64,000 nt of DNA. It comes from Glycomyces sp. TRM65418. GTDB lineage: Bacteria > Actinomycetota > Actinomycetes > Mycobacteriales > Micromonosporaceae. The DNA lies in contig NZ_JAJFAX010000005.1 of assembly GCF_019710475.1 (NCBI RefSeq), positions 124,001 to 188,000 on the forward strand. The letters are read 5' to 3'. A program made the translations under genes and the position numbers. The notes beneath the pieces are model-generated. The model saw nothing but the letters and a program-made list of their open reading frames with translations. It did not search any database and was not told the DNA's origin. Below are positions 23,433 through 31,771 of the stretch, piece after piece. How positions within the stretch are numbered: position 1 is the first letter of the stretch; each line of letters begins with the position of its first letter.

Positions 23433-26315
23433 ATGACAGAGACGATCCGAATCGGACTCCTGGGCCCGTTCCAGGTCACCGTCGAGGGCCTGCCGAAAGC
23501 CGTCGACGGCGGACGGCAGCGGGCCGTCCTCGCCGCCCTCGCCCTGGCGGCCGGGAAACCGGTCCGCAGCAGCGCGCTCGCCGCACTCGTGTGGGGCGAG
23601 GACGATCAGGCGACGCGACACCGCCTCCACGCCATCGTCAACCGCCTGCGCCAGGTGCTCGGCCCCGACGTCATCCGCACCGCCGCCGGCGAGTACACCT
23701 TGGACCTGGAGCCTGAGGCGGTGGACCTCCACCGGTTCCGCGCCCTCGTGGCCGAATCGAAACGCGTCGAGGGGGCGGCCGAACTCGCAGCGCTCGACCG
23801 GGCGCTCGCACTCTGGCGCGGCGACCCCCTCGCCGACATCGACGCCGAATCACTGACGCGCGCCCACGTCCCGACCCTCACCGAGGAGCGGTTGCGCGCC
23901 CTCGAACGGCGCGCCGACCTGGTCCTCGACGCGGGCGGCCACGCCGAACTCGTCGCCGAACTGAACGAGCTCACCAACGAGCATCCGCTCCGCGAATTCC
24001 TCTGGTCGCGGCTGATGCTCGCACTCCACCGGTCCGGTCGGCAGGCCGAAGCCCTCGCCGCCTACCAACGCGTCCGGACCCTGCTGGCCGACCGGCTCGG
24101 CATCGACCCCGGCGAGGAACTCCAAGCGGTCCACCGCACCGTCCTGCGGCCCGGGAGCGGACCTCGTCCGGCCGAGGCCGTCGCGGCCCCCGCGACCGCG
24201 CCGGTCGCCGCCCCCGCCCCGCGGCAGCTGGCGATCGACATCGCGGGGTTCACCGGGCGCGCCGCCCGTCTGTCCGAACTCGACCGGCTCCTCGACACCG
24301 CTCGCGAACCGGGCCGCCGGCCGGTCGCCATCGCGGTGATCAGCGGGCCGGCCGGCGTCGGGAAGACCGCGCTGGCCGTCCACTGGGCGCACCGGGTGGC
24401 CGACCGCTTCCCCGACGGACAGCTCCACGTGAACCTCTCCGGCCGCTGGAGAAGCGGATCCGCCGCCGACGCCGCGCTCATGACGCTGCTGCTGTCCCTC
24501 GGCACGCCGCCCCAGCAGATCCCGCCCGACACCGACGGGCGCTCGGCGGCCCTGCGCACCGCCCTGGCCGGCCGCCGCGTCCTGATGCTCCTCGACAACG
24601 CCCGCGACGCCGACCAAGTGCGCCCCCTCCTCCCCGGCTCCGACAGCCTGGTCGTGATCACCAGCCGCAACCGGCTGCGCAGCCTGCGCCGACGCGAAGG
24701 CGCACACCTGATGGAACTCGACCCCTTCACCCCCGCCGAATCGACCGAGCTCCTGCGCCGCGTCCTCGGCCCCGAGGCGGTGTCGAGCCACCCCGGCGCG
24801 ATCGCCGAACTCACCGACCTCTGCGGCCACCTGCCGCTCGCCGTCGCCCTGGCCGCCGAACGCGTCCGCAACACCGGCATCGACCTGCCGATGCTCGTCG
24901 AACAGGCCCGCGACGACACCGCCCGCCTCGACGCGCTCGACGACGGGGCCGACGACGTCCGCAAAGTCTTCTCCTGGTCGTACCAGGCCCTGCCCGAGCA
25001 GGCGGCCATGATGTTCCGGACGCTCGGCACCGCTCCCGGCCCCGACGTCGGCGTCGAAGCGGCGGCGGCCCTCGCGGGGGCCGCCCCGCCGGTCGCCCTC
25101 CGGCTCCTGGAGTCGCTCGTCGACCACAACCTGCTGACCCGTCCCCGCCCCGGCCGCTACGAGCTGCACGACCTGCTGCGCGTCTACGCCGCCGAGCTCG
25201 CCACCGCGGTGGACGGCGAGCATGGGCGAACGGCCGCGCTGGCCCGGCTCCTGGACTGGTACATCGCGACGGGCCTGGGCGCGCGGTCGCATGTGCAGCC
25301 CACATCGGTGGGCCTGGAGACGCCGCGGACCGAGGTCGCCCCCCTGGCCTTCGCCGACGCCCCGTCCGCGCTGCGCTGGTTCGAGACCGAGCAGGACAAC
25401 CTGATCGCGGCCGTGAGCGCGGCCGCCAGCACGGGCCTGGACCGGCACTGCTGGCAGTTGGTCCATCTCCTGTGGGTCCATTTGGACCGCTGCCGGGCCT
25501 GGCCGGAGATCGCCTCGCTCGGTGCGACCGGCTTGGCGGCGGCGCGGCGCACCGGCGACCGCTATGCCGAGGCCGAGATGCTCAGCATGGGCGCGAGCCT
25601 GCGGCACCTGGGACGCTTCGACGAGGCGATCGATACGCAGCGGCGGGCGCTGCGGCTCTACCGCGACATGGAGCTTCGCAGCGACCAGGCCTCCGTGCTG
25701 AACAACCTGGGCATGATCTTCCGCAGCATGGGCCGCCACGAGGACGCGATCGACTACCTCCGGCGCTGCGTCGCGCTCGACGAGGAGGCCGACGAACCGG
25801 GCGATCTGGCGGTCTCGCTGCTGAACCTCGCCCAGGCCTATATCGAGGCGGGACGGGCGGCCGAAGCGATCGAAACGGCCGAGCGGTCGCTCGAGCTGCT
25901 GCGCGGGCTCTCGCATCGCCGGGGCCAGGGCCGGGCCATGGACACCATCGGGCGCGCCCACGGACAGCTCGGCGACCACGGGGCCGCGGCGTCCTGGCTG
26001 CGTCGGGCGTCCGACGTGTTCGCCGACATCGGCGACCGCTGGTACCAGTCGGGGAGCCTGACCAGTCTGGGCCGCGAGCTTCGCGCCCACGGCAGCGCCG
26101 ACGAAGCCGCCGAAGTCCTCGAGCGGGCCCTCGAGCTCGCCACCGCGGTCGGCGACCCCCGCGCCGAGGAGATCCGCGGCCTGCTCGAAGACCGCGGCGA
26201 CTCGGGACCCGGTGCAGACGCATCGGGGTCGACTCCCGAGCGGGCGCTGCAGGCGTGCGCCGCTTCGGAGCACGCGAAAGGGGCGCCCGGCGAGGGGGTG
26301 GCCGGGCGCCCCTGA
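23433..26315 (+). CDS. AfsR/SARP-family regulator (SARP-NB-ARC-TPR)
   Basis: 960 residues. Domain order: winged-helix DNA-binding domain (1-95, IGLLGPFQVTV...QRAVLAALAL...VWGE...VNRLRQVLG); BTAD activation domain (about 100-245); NB-ARC ATPase with P-loop GPAGVGKT (306-313), a VLMLLDN Walker B and GHLPLAV; C-terminal TPRs (about 690-920, with LNNLGMIFRSMGRHEDAIDYLRR-like units). Such proteins activate secondary-metabolism or morphology genes by binding 11-bp-spaced direct repeats. A perfect stem-loop sits in its last codons. A promoter with four such repeats lies 0.5 kb downstream. Confidence 0.92.
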   Translation: MTETIRIGLLGPFQVTVEGLPKAVDGGRQRAVLAALALAAGKPVRSSALAALVWGEDDQATRHRLHAIVNRLRQVLGPDVIRTAAGEYTLDLEPEAVDLHRFRALVAESKRVEGAAELAALDRALALWRGDPLADIDAESLTRAHVPTLTEERLRALERRADLVLDAGGHAELVAELNELTNEHPLREFLWSRLMLALHRSGRQAEALAAYQRVRTLLADRLGIDPGEELQAVHRTVLRPGSGPRPAEAVAAPATAPVAAPAPRQLAIDIAGFTGRAARLSELDRLLDTAREPGRRPVAIAVISGPAGVGKTALAVHWAHRVADRFPDGQLHVNLSGRWRSGSAADAALMTLLLSLGTPPQQIPPDTDGRSAALRTALAGRRVLMLLDNARDADQVRPLLPGSDSLVVITSRNRLRSLRRREGAHLMELDPFTPAESTELLRRVLGPEAVSSHPGAIAELTDLCGHLPLAVALAAERVRNTGIDLPMLVEQARDDTARLDALDDGADDVRKVFSWSYQALPEQAAMMFRTLGTAPGPDVGVEAAAALAGAAPPVALRLLESLVDHNLLTRPRPGRYELHDLLRVYAAELATAVDGEHGRTAALARLLDWYIATGLGARSHVQPTSVGLETPRTEVAPLAFADAPSALRWFETEQDNLIAAVSAAASTGLDRHCWQLVHLLWVHLDRCRAWPEIASLGATGLAAARRTGDRYAEAEMLSMGASLRHLGRFDEAIDTQRRALRLYRDMELRSDQASVLNNLGMIFRSMGRHEDAIDYLRRCVALDEEADEPGDLAVSLLNLAQAYIEAGRAAEAIETAERSLELLRGLSHRRGQGRAMDTIGRAHGQLGDHGAAASWLRRASDVFADIGDRWYQSGSLTSLGRELRAHGSADEAAEVLERALELATAVGDPRAEEIRGLLEDRGDSGPGADASGSTPERALQACAASEHAKGAPGEGVAGRP
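26280..26312 (+). terminator. Terminator-like stem-loop inside the last codons of the first SARP gene
   Basis: GGGGCGCCCGGC (26280-26291) and GCCGGGCGCCCC (26301-26312) are perfect 12-bp arms with a 9-nt loop; the TGA follows immediately. The arms encode the last residues of the protein. No T-tract follows. Confidence 0.6.
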
Positions 26316-26401
26316 ACAGGTCGCACCGCTCGCGGCGGGGTCAAAGCGCGGCGGCGCTCTGTTCCGCTGCGGGCGACGTGTTCATTCCGCGCTCCTACGC
26401 A

Positions 26402-26418
26402 CCGGCCCTGGAGGCCGG
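26402..26418 (-). terminator. Stem-loop downstream of the repeat-peptide gene
   Basis: CCGGCC (26402-26407) and GGCCGG (26413-26418) with a 5-nt loop, starting 11 nt past the stop of the leftward gene. It is short, so moderate support only. Confidence 0.4.
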
Positions 26419-26428
26419 GGCTTCAGGG

Positions 26429-26530
26429 TCACCAGTCGCGGTTGTCAGGGGTGGCACCCATGTCGCGGTTGTCAGGAGCCACACTCATGTCGCGGTTGTC
26501 CGGGGTGACACTCATGTCCCGGTTGTCGAG
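26429..26530 (-). repeat. 27-bp in-frame tandem repeat encoding DNRDMSVTP units
   Basis: Four near-identical units with a 27-bp period code for DNRDM(S/G)(V/A)(T/A)P, the last truncated to DNRDW at the stop codon. Confidence 0.75.
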
Positions 26531-26848
26531 ATCGACCCCGGTGATCCGGACGCTGTACGGCGCTTGGAAGATCAGGGGCTTGAGGACGCCGTCACCGGTG
26601 ATCCGGACGCTCATGTCCCGGTTGTCGGGGGTGACGCTCCAGATCTTGTCGTCCACTCCCCAGATCTTGTCGTCGGCGGCGACGGCATGGACGGTGTCAG
26701 GAGCGGTGCCCCAGTCACGGTTCTCCCCGGCCTGGGCCGGGGCCGCGAACGCGGCCACGGCGAGCCCCGCCAGCGAACCGGCGGCGGCGGTACGTGCGAG
26801 CGCTGCGGCGGTGCGCCGCAGCGGGGAACTGATCGTCTTCTCTGTCAT
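26429..26848 (-). CDS. Exported peptide built of DNRDM/DDKIW repeats
   Basis: 139 residues from ATG 26848; an in-frame TTG nine bases earlier is less likely. A twin-Arg-containing signal peptide (about 1-40) ends in AAPAQA, so cleavage after AQA is expected. The mature part repeats a short acidic-aromatic motif: ENRDW (42-46), DDKIW (59-63, 66-70), DNRDM (75-79, 108-112, 117-121, 126-130) and DNRDW as the last five residues. The last four copies have a strict 9-residue period. A second repeat, SVRITG, flanks a central LKPLIFQAPY. No Cys. No named family is recognised. Its promoter carries four 11-bp-spaced repeats typical of SARP control. Confidence 0.78.
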   Translation of the reverse strand: MTEKTISSPLRRTAAALARTAAAGSLAGLAVAAFAAPAQAGENRDWGTAPDTVHAVAADDKIWGVDDKIWSVTPDNRDMSVRITGDGVLKPLIFQAPYSVRITGVDLDNRDMSVTPDNRDMSVAPDNRDMGATPDNRDW

Positions 26849-27469
26849 AGGGACCAACGTATTGAGCGGGGCTCATGCGCACCTCATATGCCGCTCATTC
26901 CCGGCTCATACCTCCCTCTGCGGCATTCCATACAGGAGCGCATCAGGCGCACGCCGCCGTGCAACGGCGACGTCCCAGCGTCCACTCGTCCCTGATCGTC
27001 CGGCGAGGACGGCGCATCGCCTCGCCGCCGTTCCGACCGGACTGCCCGTGCCCGGTCGGACGCGGTGGCGCTCTGAGGGCGTCGACGTCGCTCCGGCTGG
27101 CGTCCGATCCGACCTGAGGCAACGCCACGGCAACCGAACCGCAAGCGAGCCCGCATAGCCTTCAGAGTCGGCGAGACGGCGCCGACGCCGACCCCGTCTC
27201 GCGGTCCCGACGATCCGGCATCGGCCGTCTTCGCTTGGAAGGAAGCTCCATCGACCTGGCATCCGGCAGCGTCCGCGGGCGAGTGGTGGTCCGCACGCAC
27301 GCGTCGCGGCGAGCCACGAACGCAGGCTCCCTTGCGTGCATTCGCGCGCGTCATCCAGCGGGGCTCCCGGCATTCCGGTATCGAGCAGCCCGATGTCCAT
27401 TGAGTCCGACGGCCTCCGCGGCGACCGCAATCCGATCCGACCTTCGAACAGTGAGAGAGCACCGACGAG
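26849..27469. other. Regulatory/gene-free interval between the repeat peptide and the lipoprotein gene
   Basis: 621 bp. The left 60 bp hold the -10 and SARP-type repeats of the peptide gene. From about 26915 to 27469 I find no credible gene on either strand; the long open frames have no ribosome sites and poor composition. Confidence 0.5.
26856..26909 (-). promoter_or_regulatory. SARP-type promoter: four 11-bp-spaced ATGAGC repeats and -10
   Basis: Read on the minus strand, ATGAGC occurs at 26909-26904, 26898-26893, (ATGAGG) 26887-26882 and 26876-26871: exactly 11 bp apart, one helical turn. The last repeat, taken as a heptamer, ends 8 bp before TACGTT (26861-26856), which lies 7 nt before the ATG. 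Repeats replacing the -35 box and ending about 8 bp from the -10 are the established layout of SARP-activated promoters. Confidence 0.8.
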
Positions 27470-28093
27470 ATGACCAGGCAGCGATCAGCCTCCCCGAACG
27501 CCACCGCCGCGACCACGCGCCGCATCGAGGGCCGACGGCCCCTCGCGGCCGCCGCCGGCGCGGCCCTCCTGCTGGGGCTCGCCGCTTGCGGCGGCGAGGA
27601 CGCCTCCGGCTCGGGCACGTCAGGCTCGGGCGCCTCAGGAGACGGCGCCGAGAACACCGCCGGCACCAGTGCCGAGTCCCCGCTCGCCATCGGCGACAGC
27701 GTCGAAGTCTGGGGCTGGGACGTGACCGTCACCGCCGTCGAACTCGACGCCACCGAGTCGATCATGGCGGAGACCGGCATGCTCGCCCAGGAGCCCGACC
27801 CGGGCCACCAGTTCGCGAAGGTCACCTATGAAGGCACCTACCAGGGCGACGAGGCGGACAACAGCTTCTACTCGGACCTGGTCATCGCGTTCTGGATCGA
27901 CGGCGTCGAATACGACGACTGCGGCGCGAACGTCCCCGCCGGGCTCTACATCGGCGGCTCGGTCGACCAGGGCGACACCGTGTCGAGCGCCTTCTGCGCC
28001 CAGATCCCCGCCGACAGGACCGGCGAGGTATTCGTCAACGTCAAGGACTGGCAGCCGACCGGCCAGACGGGTTTCTTCTTCGCGGCCGAGTGA
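27470..28093 (+). CDS. Lipoprotein with DUF4352-like C-terminal domain
   Basis: 207 residues. The N-terminus is unusually long and basic before a hydrophobic stretch and lipobox (LLLGLAAC, Cys near residue 43). A Gly/Ser/Glu linker follows, then a beta-rich domain with IGDSVEVWGWDVTVTAVEL, GHQFAKVTYEGTY and a DxGDTVSSAFCAQIP end, the layout of DUF4352-type extracellular domains, with two Cys (DDCGAN and FCAQIP) that could form a disulfide. Its last 53 nt overlap the end of the second SARP gene on the other strand. Function unknown. Confidence 0.8.
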   Translation: MTRQRSASPNATAATTRRIEGRRPLAAAAGAALLLGLAACGGEDASGSGTSGSGASGDGAENTAGTSAESPLAIGDSVEVWGWDVTVTAVELDATESIMAETGMLAQEPDPGHQFAKVTYEGTYQGDEADNSFYSDLVIAFWIDGVEYDDCGANVPAGLYIGGSVDQGDTVSSAFCAQIPADRTGEVFVNVKDWQPTGQTGFFFAAE

Positions 28094-31000
28094 CCTGCGG
28101 GTCGTTCGCGCCCGGGTCGGTGCGGGGGGCGGCCGCGGCGGTCCCCCGCGCCGGTCGCCGCGGCTCGGCGAACCCGGTGACCGCGTACAGCGCGGTCGCC
28201 TCGCCGCCGAACCCCGCGGCGGCGTCGGCGTCGCCGATGCGGCCGTGGGCCTCTCCGAGAAGGCGCAGTGCGGCCGCCTCTCCGGGCCGATGCCCGGTCT
28301 CGCGGTGGCAGCGCAGCGCGTCGGCGGCGTCGGCCGCGGCCTCGTCGAGGCGGCCTTCGGCGAGCCCGATCTCGGCGAGCAGGTTGAGCGCCGTGCCTTC
28401 GAGTACGGCGTACTCGGAGACGCGGCTCGCCTCGACCGCCCTGGACGCTCCGCCGCGAGCGCTGTCGATGTCGCCGAGGTGCAGGAACGCCGAAGCGCGA
28501 CCGATCATCGCCTCGACTTCGAGGTAGCGCCAACCCTGCTCGGTGAGTTCGAGGATCCGGTCGTACAGGGCGACGGCCTCCGCGTGATCGCCGAGGGCAT
28601 CGCGCACCATGGCCATGACGCTGATCACCATCGCTTCGCGGATGCCGCTCGTGTGCTCGCCGAGACTTTCGACCGCCTCCGTCGCGTATTTCAGCGCCTC
28701 GTCGAGCCGACCGGCGGCGAGCCGCATTCGCGCCAAGTTCCTGGCCTTGCTCGCGACGGGCCCGGCGGTGAAATCGCCGAACCTGACGGCCATCATCCGA
28801 TCGAGGGAGTCCTCCGCCCGGTCGAGGCGGCCCTGCGTCAGGTAGGCGGAGAAGAGGTTGCCGTACATGGAGACCGTGGCGGGCAAGCCCTCGTCCTCGA
28901 CCATGCGCAGCTCCTCCTCGAACAGTTCGACGGCCGTGTCGACTCGCCCCAGGTGCATGTTGAGGCCGGCCAGGGCCTCCATGTTCTCCATTTGGAGGAC
29001 GGCGTGCCCGAGTTCGCGGCTGGTTCGCAGCCCCGCCTCGGCGTGGGCGAGCGCGTCCCGCGGCCGCCCGATGCTGGCGTTCGCGAGCACGAGGAGGAAG
29101 TCGACCGCCGCCTGGGCACGCGGCGACCCGGCTTCGGCCGCCAGGCGCGCAGCGCGCGCACCGCGCTCGACGGCGTCGGCGGCTCGGTTGGCGCCGAAGA
29201 GGGTCCACGCCAGCCCGGTCTCGACCGCGGCCGTGCCGAGCGGGTCGCCTTCCCGCTCGGCGGCCTCGAGGACGGAGGTGCCGAGGTTCAACGCCTCAGT
29301 GGTGTGGACGCCCAGCCACGTGAGCCCGGCGAGGGCGTCGTACAGCCTCCACGCGGTCGCCGCGGGCCCGTGCTCGACGGTCTGCCGGAGCACGGCGAGG
29401 AGGTTGTCGCGTTCGGACGTCAGCCAGGCTTGGGCCTCCTCGGTCTCCGGCCGGAACGGCCGATCGTCCGGGGCGGGCGGCTCGACCGCGGTCAGCTCGG
29501 AGTACAGCACGCGCCGGCAGGCGTCGGCTCGGTCCAGGTACCAGTCGTGCAGCCGCGCGCTGGCCGCGTCGCGGTCCTCGGGGGTCTCCTCCGCCTCGGC
29601 GCGCTCTTGGGCGTAGAGCCGCAGCAGATCGTGCTGCCGGTATCGGCCCGGATGGTGGTGGTCGACGAGGTGCACGGCGACCAGCTGGTCCAGGGCGCGC
29701 TCGGTGTCGGCGACCGGCCGGCCGACGAGATGCGCGGCGGACTCGGCGGTGCAGTCCGGGCCGGGCAGGAGGCCGAGCATCCGGAGCAAGCGTCGGCCGG
29801 TCGCCGGGAGGCCGCGGTAGGCGGAGTCGAAGACGGCGCGGATCGCGGCGTCGGGACTGCCCTGGAGTTCCAGAGTGGCGAGGCGGTCCCCTTCGGCGAG
29901 GAGGCCCGTGTACGAGGCGATGTCGTGCTGCGGGAGGTCGGCGAAGTTGGCGGCGGCGATGTGGAGCGCGAGCGGCAGCCGGTCGCACAGGTCGGCGAGT
30001 TCGGCCAGGTGCGCTTCGCCGTGGCCCGGCGGGAGGATCCTGCCGAGGAGCGAGCGCGCCGCTTCGGGCGGGAGCGGGGCGAGGGTGATCCGCTTCGCGC
30101 CGTTCAGGACGACGAGGTCGGTGAGCCGGTGGCGGCTGGTGACCAGGGTCAGGCAGTCCGGGCCGGCCGGGAGCAGCGGTCTGACCTGATCGCCGCTCGC
30201 GGCGTTGTCGAGGACGATGAGCATGCGGCGGTCGCCGATCAGGCTGCGGAAGCGCGCGGCGGCCTGGTCGGTGTCGGTCGGGACCTGCCCGGGCGGGACG
30301 CCGAGCGAGCCGAGCATGGCCGTGAGCGCCTCGATCGGCGTCAGTGCCGCGTCGCCGTGTCCGCGCAAATCGACGAACAGCTGGCCGTCGGGGAACCGCT
30401 CGGTGAACCGGGATCCCCAATGGACTGCCAGTGCTGTCTTGCCGATGCCGCCCATCCCGGCGATGAGCGCGATGGGCGCGGGCGCGGGCGCGGCGAGCAG
30501 GGCTTCCAGGGCCTCCATCTCGCGTTCGCGGCCGGTGAAGGCGTGCGGGGCCCTGGGCAGTTCGCGCGGGACCGGTCCCGCGGCGGGTTCCTCTGGTTCA
30601 GGCTGCGGGGGCTCCCAGGCGCCGTCGAGGCTCGAGGTCGCGACCACGAGCAGCCGCTCGTCGGCGCGCAGCACCGCGTCGTGCATGCGCCGCAGCAGTT
30701 CCCCGGGTTCGATGCCCAGCTCGCCGACGAACCGCTCCCGGGCGGTGCGGAACACCTGCAGCGCGTCCGCCTGCCGGCCCGATCGATAGAGCGCGAGCAT
30801 CAGAAGGGCGGCGACCCGCTCGCGGTGCGGGTGCTCGAGCACCAGCTCGGCGAGCGGCCCGACGACCTCCTCGTGGCGTCCGAGGTCGAGTCGCAGCTCG
30901 TGCAGGCGCTGGCGGGCGCTGAACCGGAGTTCTTCGAGGCGGCGGGCCTCGGCGGTGACCAGGCTTCCGGCGTCGACTCCGGCGTAGGCGGCGCCCCGCC

Positions 31001-31397
31001 ACAGCTCCAGGGCGCGCCGCAGCGTCTCGGCGGCGGTCGCGGCCGAGTCGGCGTGCTCACGACGGGCCTGCTCGACGAGCTGCTCGAAGCGGGCGGCGTC
31101 GAACGCTTCGCCGGGGACGTCGATCCGGTAACCCACCTCGCCCGTGACGATGCCGGCCGCGTCGCCGAGGGCGCGCCGCAGCCGGTGGAGGTGTACTCGG
31201 AGGGTCCGCTCCGCGCTCGGCGGCGGGGCCCCCTCCCAGACGGCGTCGATGAGCTCGTCGGCGGTGAACTGCCGCCCGGCTCGCGCGAGCAGTACGGCGA
31301 GCAGGCGGCGCTGCATCGGGGGGAGCCTCGGTCCCGGTTCGCCGTCGAAGACGAGTTCGAGCGGTCCGAGCACTCGGAATTCGAGATTCCCTGCCAT
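28041..31397 (-). CDS. AfsR/SARP-family regulator (SARP-NB-ARC-TPR), second copy
   Basis: 1118 residues. SARP winged helix (1-95, VLGPLELVF...QRRLLAVLLARAGR...VWEGAPP...HLHRLRRALG), BTAD domain (about 98-245), NB-ARC with P-loop GMGGIGKT (313-320), Walker B MLIVLDN and DRLPLAL, then TPR-like helices to about 1090. The same architecture as the protein at 23433, with conserved segments such as KTALAVHW...RFPDGQL in both, so the two are paralogs. The ATG at 31397 is used. TAGGAT (31475-31470) is a possible -10 about 70 bp upstream. Its 3' end overlaps the lipoprotein gene by 53 bp. Confidence 0.92.
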   Translation of the reverse strand: MAGNLEFRVLGPLELVFDGEPGPRLPPMQRRLLAVLLARAGRQFTADELIDAVWEGAPPPSAERTLRVHLHRLRRALGDAAGIVTGEVGYRIDVPGEAFDAARFEQLVEQARREHADSAATAAETLRRALELWRGAAYAGVDAGSLVTAEARRLEELRFSARQRLHELRLDLGRHEEVVGPLAELVLEHPHRERVAALLMLALYRSGRQADALQVFRTARERFVGELGIEPGELLRRMHDAVLRADERLLVVATSSLDGAWEPPQPEPEEPAAGPVPRELPRAPHAFTGREREMEALEALLAAPAPAPIALIAGMGGIGKTALAVHWGSRFTERFPDGQLFVDLRGHGDAALTPIEALTAMLGSLGVPPGQVPTDTDQAAARFRSLIGDRRMLIVLDNAASGDQVRPLLPAGPDCLTLVTSRHRLTDLVVLNGAKRITLAPLPPEAARSLLGRILPPGHGEAHLAELADLCDRLPLALHIAAANFADLPQHDIASYTGLLAEGDRLATLELQGSPDAAIRAVFDSAYRGLPATGRRLLRMLGLLPGPDCTAESAAHLVGRPVADTERALDQLVAVHLVDHHHPGRYRQHDLLRLYAQERAEAEETPEDRDAASARLHDWYLDRADACRRVLYSELTAVEPPAPDDRPFRPETEEAQAWLTSERDNLLAVLRQTVEHGPAATAWRLYDALAGLTWLGVHTTEALNLGTSVLEAAEREGDPLGTAAVETGLAWTLFGANRAADAVERGARAARLAAEAGSPRAQAAVDFLLVLANASIGRPRDALAHAEAGLRTSRELGHAVLQMENMEALAGLNMHLGRVDTAVELFEEELRMVEDEGLPATVSMYGNLFSAYLTQGRLDRAEDSLDRMMAVRFGDFTAGPVASKARNLARMRLAAGRLDEALKYATEAVESLGEHTSGIREAMVISVMAMVRDALGDHAEAVALYDRILELTEQGWRYLEVEAMIGRASAFLHLGDIDSARGGASRAVEASRVSEYAVLEGTALNLLAEIGLAEGRLDEAAADAADALRCHRETGHRPGEAAALRLLGEAHGRIGDADAAAGFGGEATALYAVTGFAEPRRPARGTAAAAPRTDPGANDPQVTRPRRRNPSGRSAASP

Positions 31398-31771
31398 CTA
31401 CTGCGTTCGGCTCCTCGGACGAGTGGTCGTGGGCGGGACCGGCCCCGCGAACGCGGGCGCAACTCGCGAATCCTATCCGAGTCGTCTCGGCGATCGGACC
31501 GCAAGTCTGCGGCGATCCAGTGTCCGGACGTCATCGTTCACGACCGGGCCGGCGGCACGCTGCTTTCGCCGCATACAGGATCGTCGCGCTCGAAATGCGG
31601 CGGCGGGCGACATGGTCGGGATCCGCGACCGTGCGGGACGGCCGACCGCCCGTCCGAAGTGAAGCGCGAACAGTTCGGGTTCGCCCCGGCCGTGCCCGTC
31701 GCTCCCGGGAGCGAGCAGGCGCCGCGCTCCGCCGCGGGCGCGCTCGGGGAGCGAGCCGCGCCCGTCCGATA
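31398..31771. other. Gene-free interval upstream of the second SARP gene
   Basis: 374 bp with lower GC than its surroundings. TAGGAT on the minus strand (31475-31470) is a consensus -10, with no good -35. I find no 11-bp repeat series like that at 26871-26909 and no gene. Confidence 0.45.

Noticed and set aside
22960..23436. Possible small Arg-rich protein upstream of the first SARP gene
   Set aside because: No ribosome site, low-complexity composition and open frames on several strands; consistent with GC-rich non-coding DNA.
26884..27825. Minus-strand frame of about 310 codons overlapping the lipoprotein gene
   Set aside because: It overlaps a convincing lipoprotein, has no recognisable domain and crosses the SARP-type promoter repeats.
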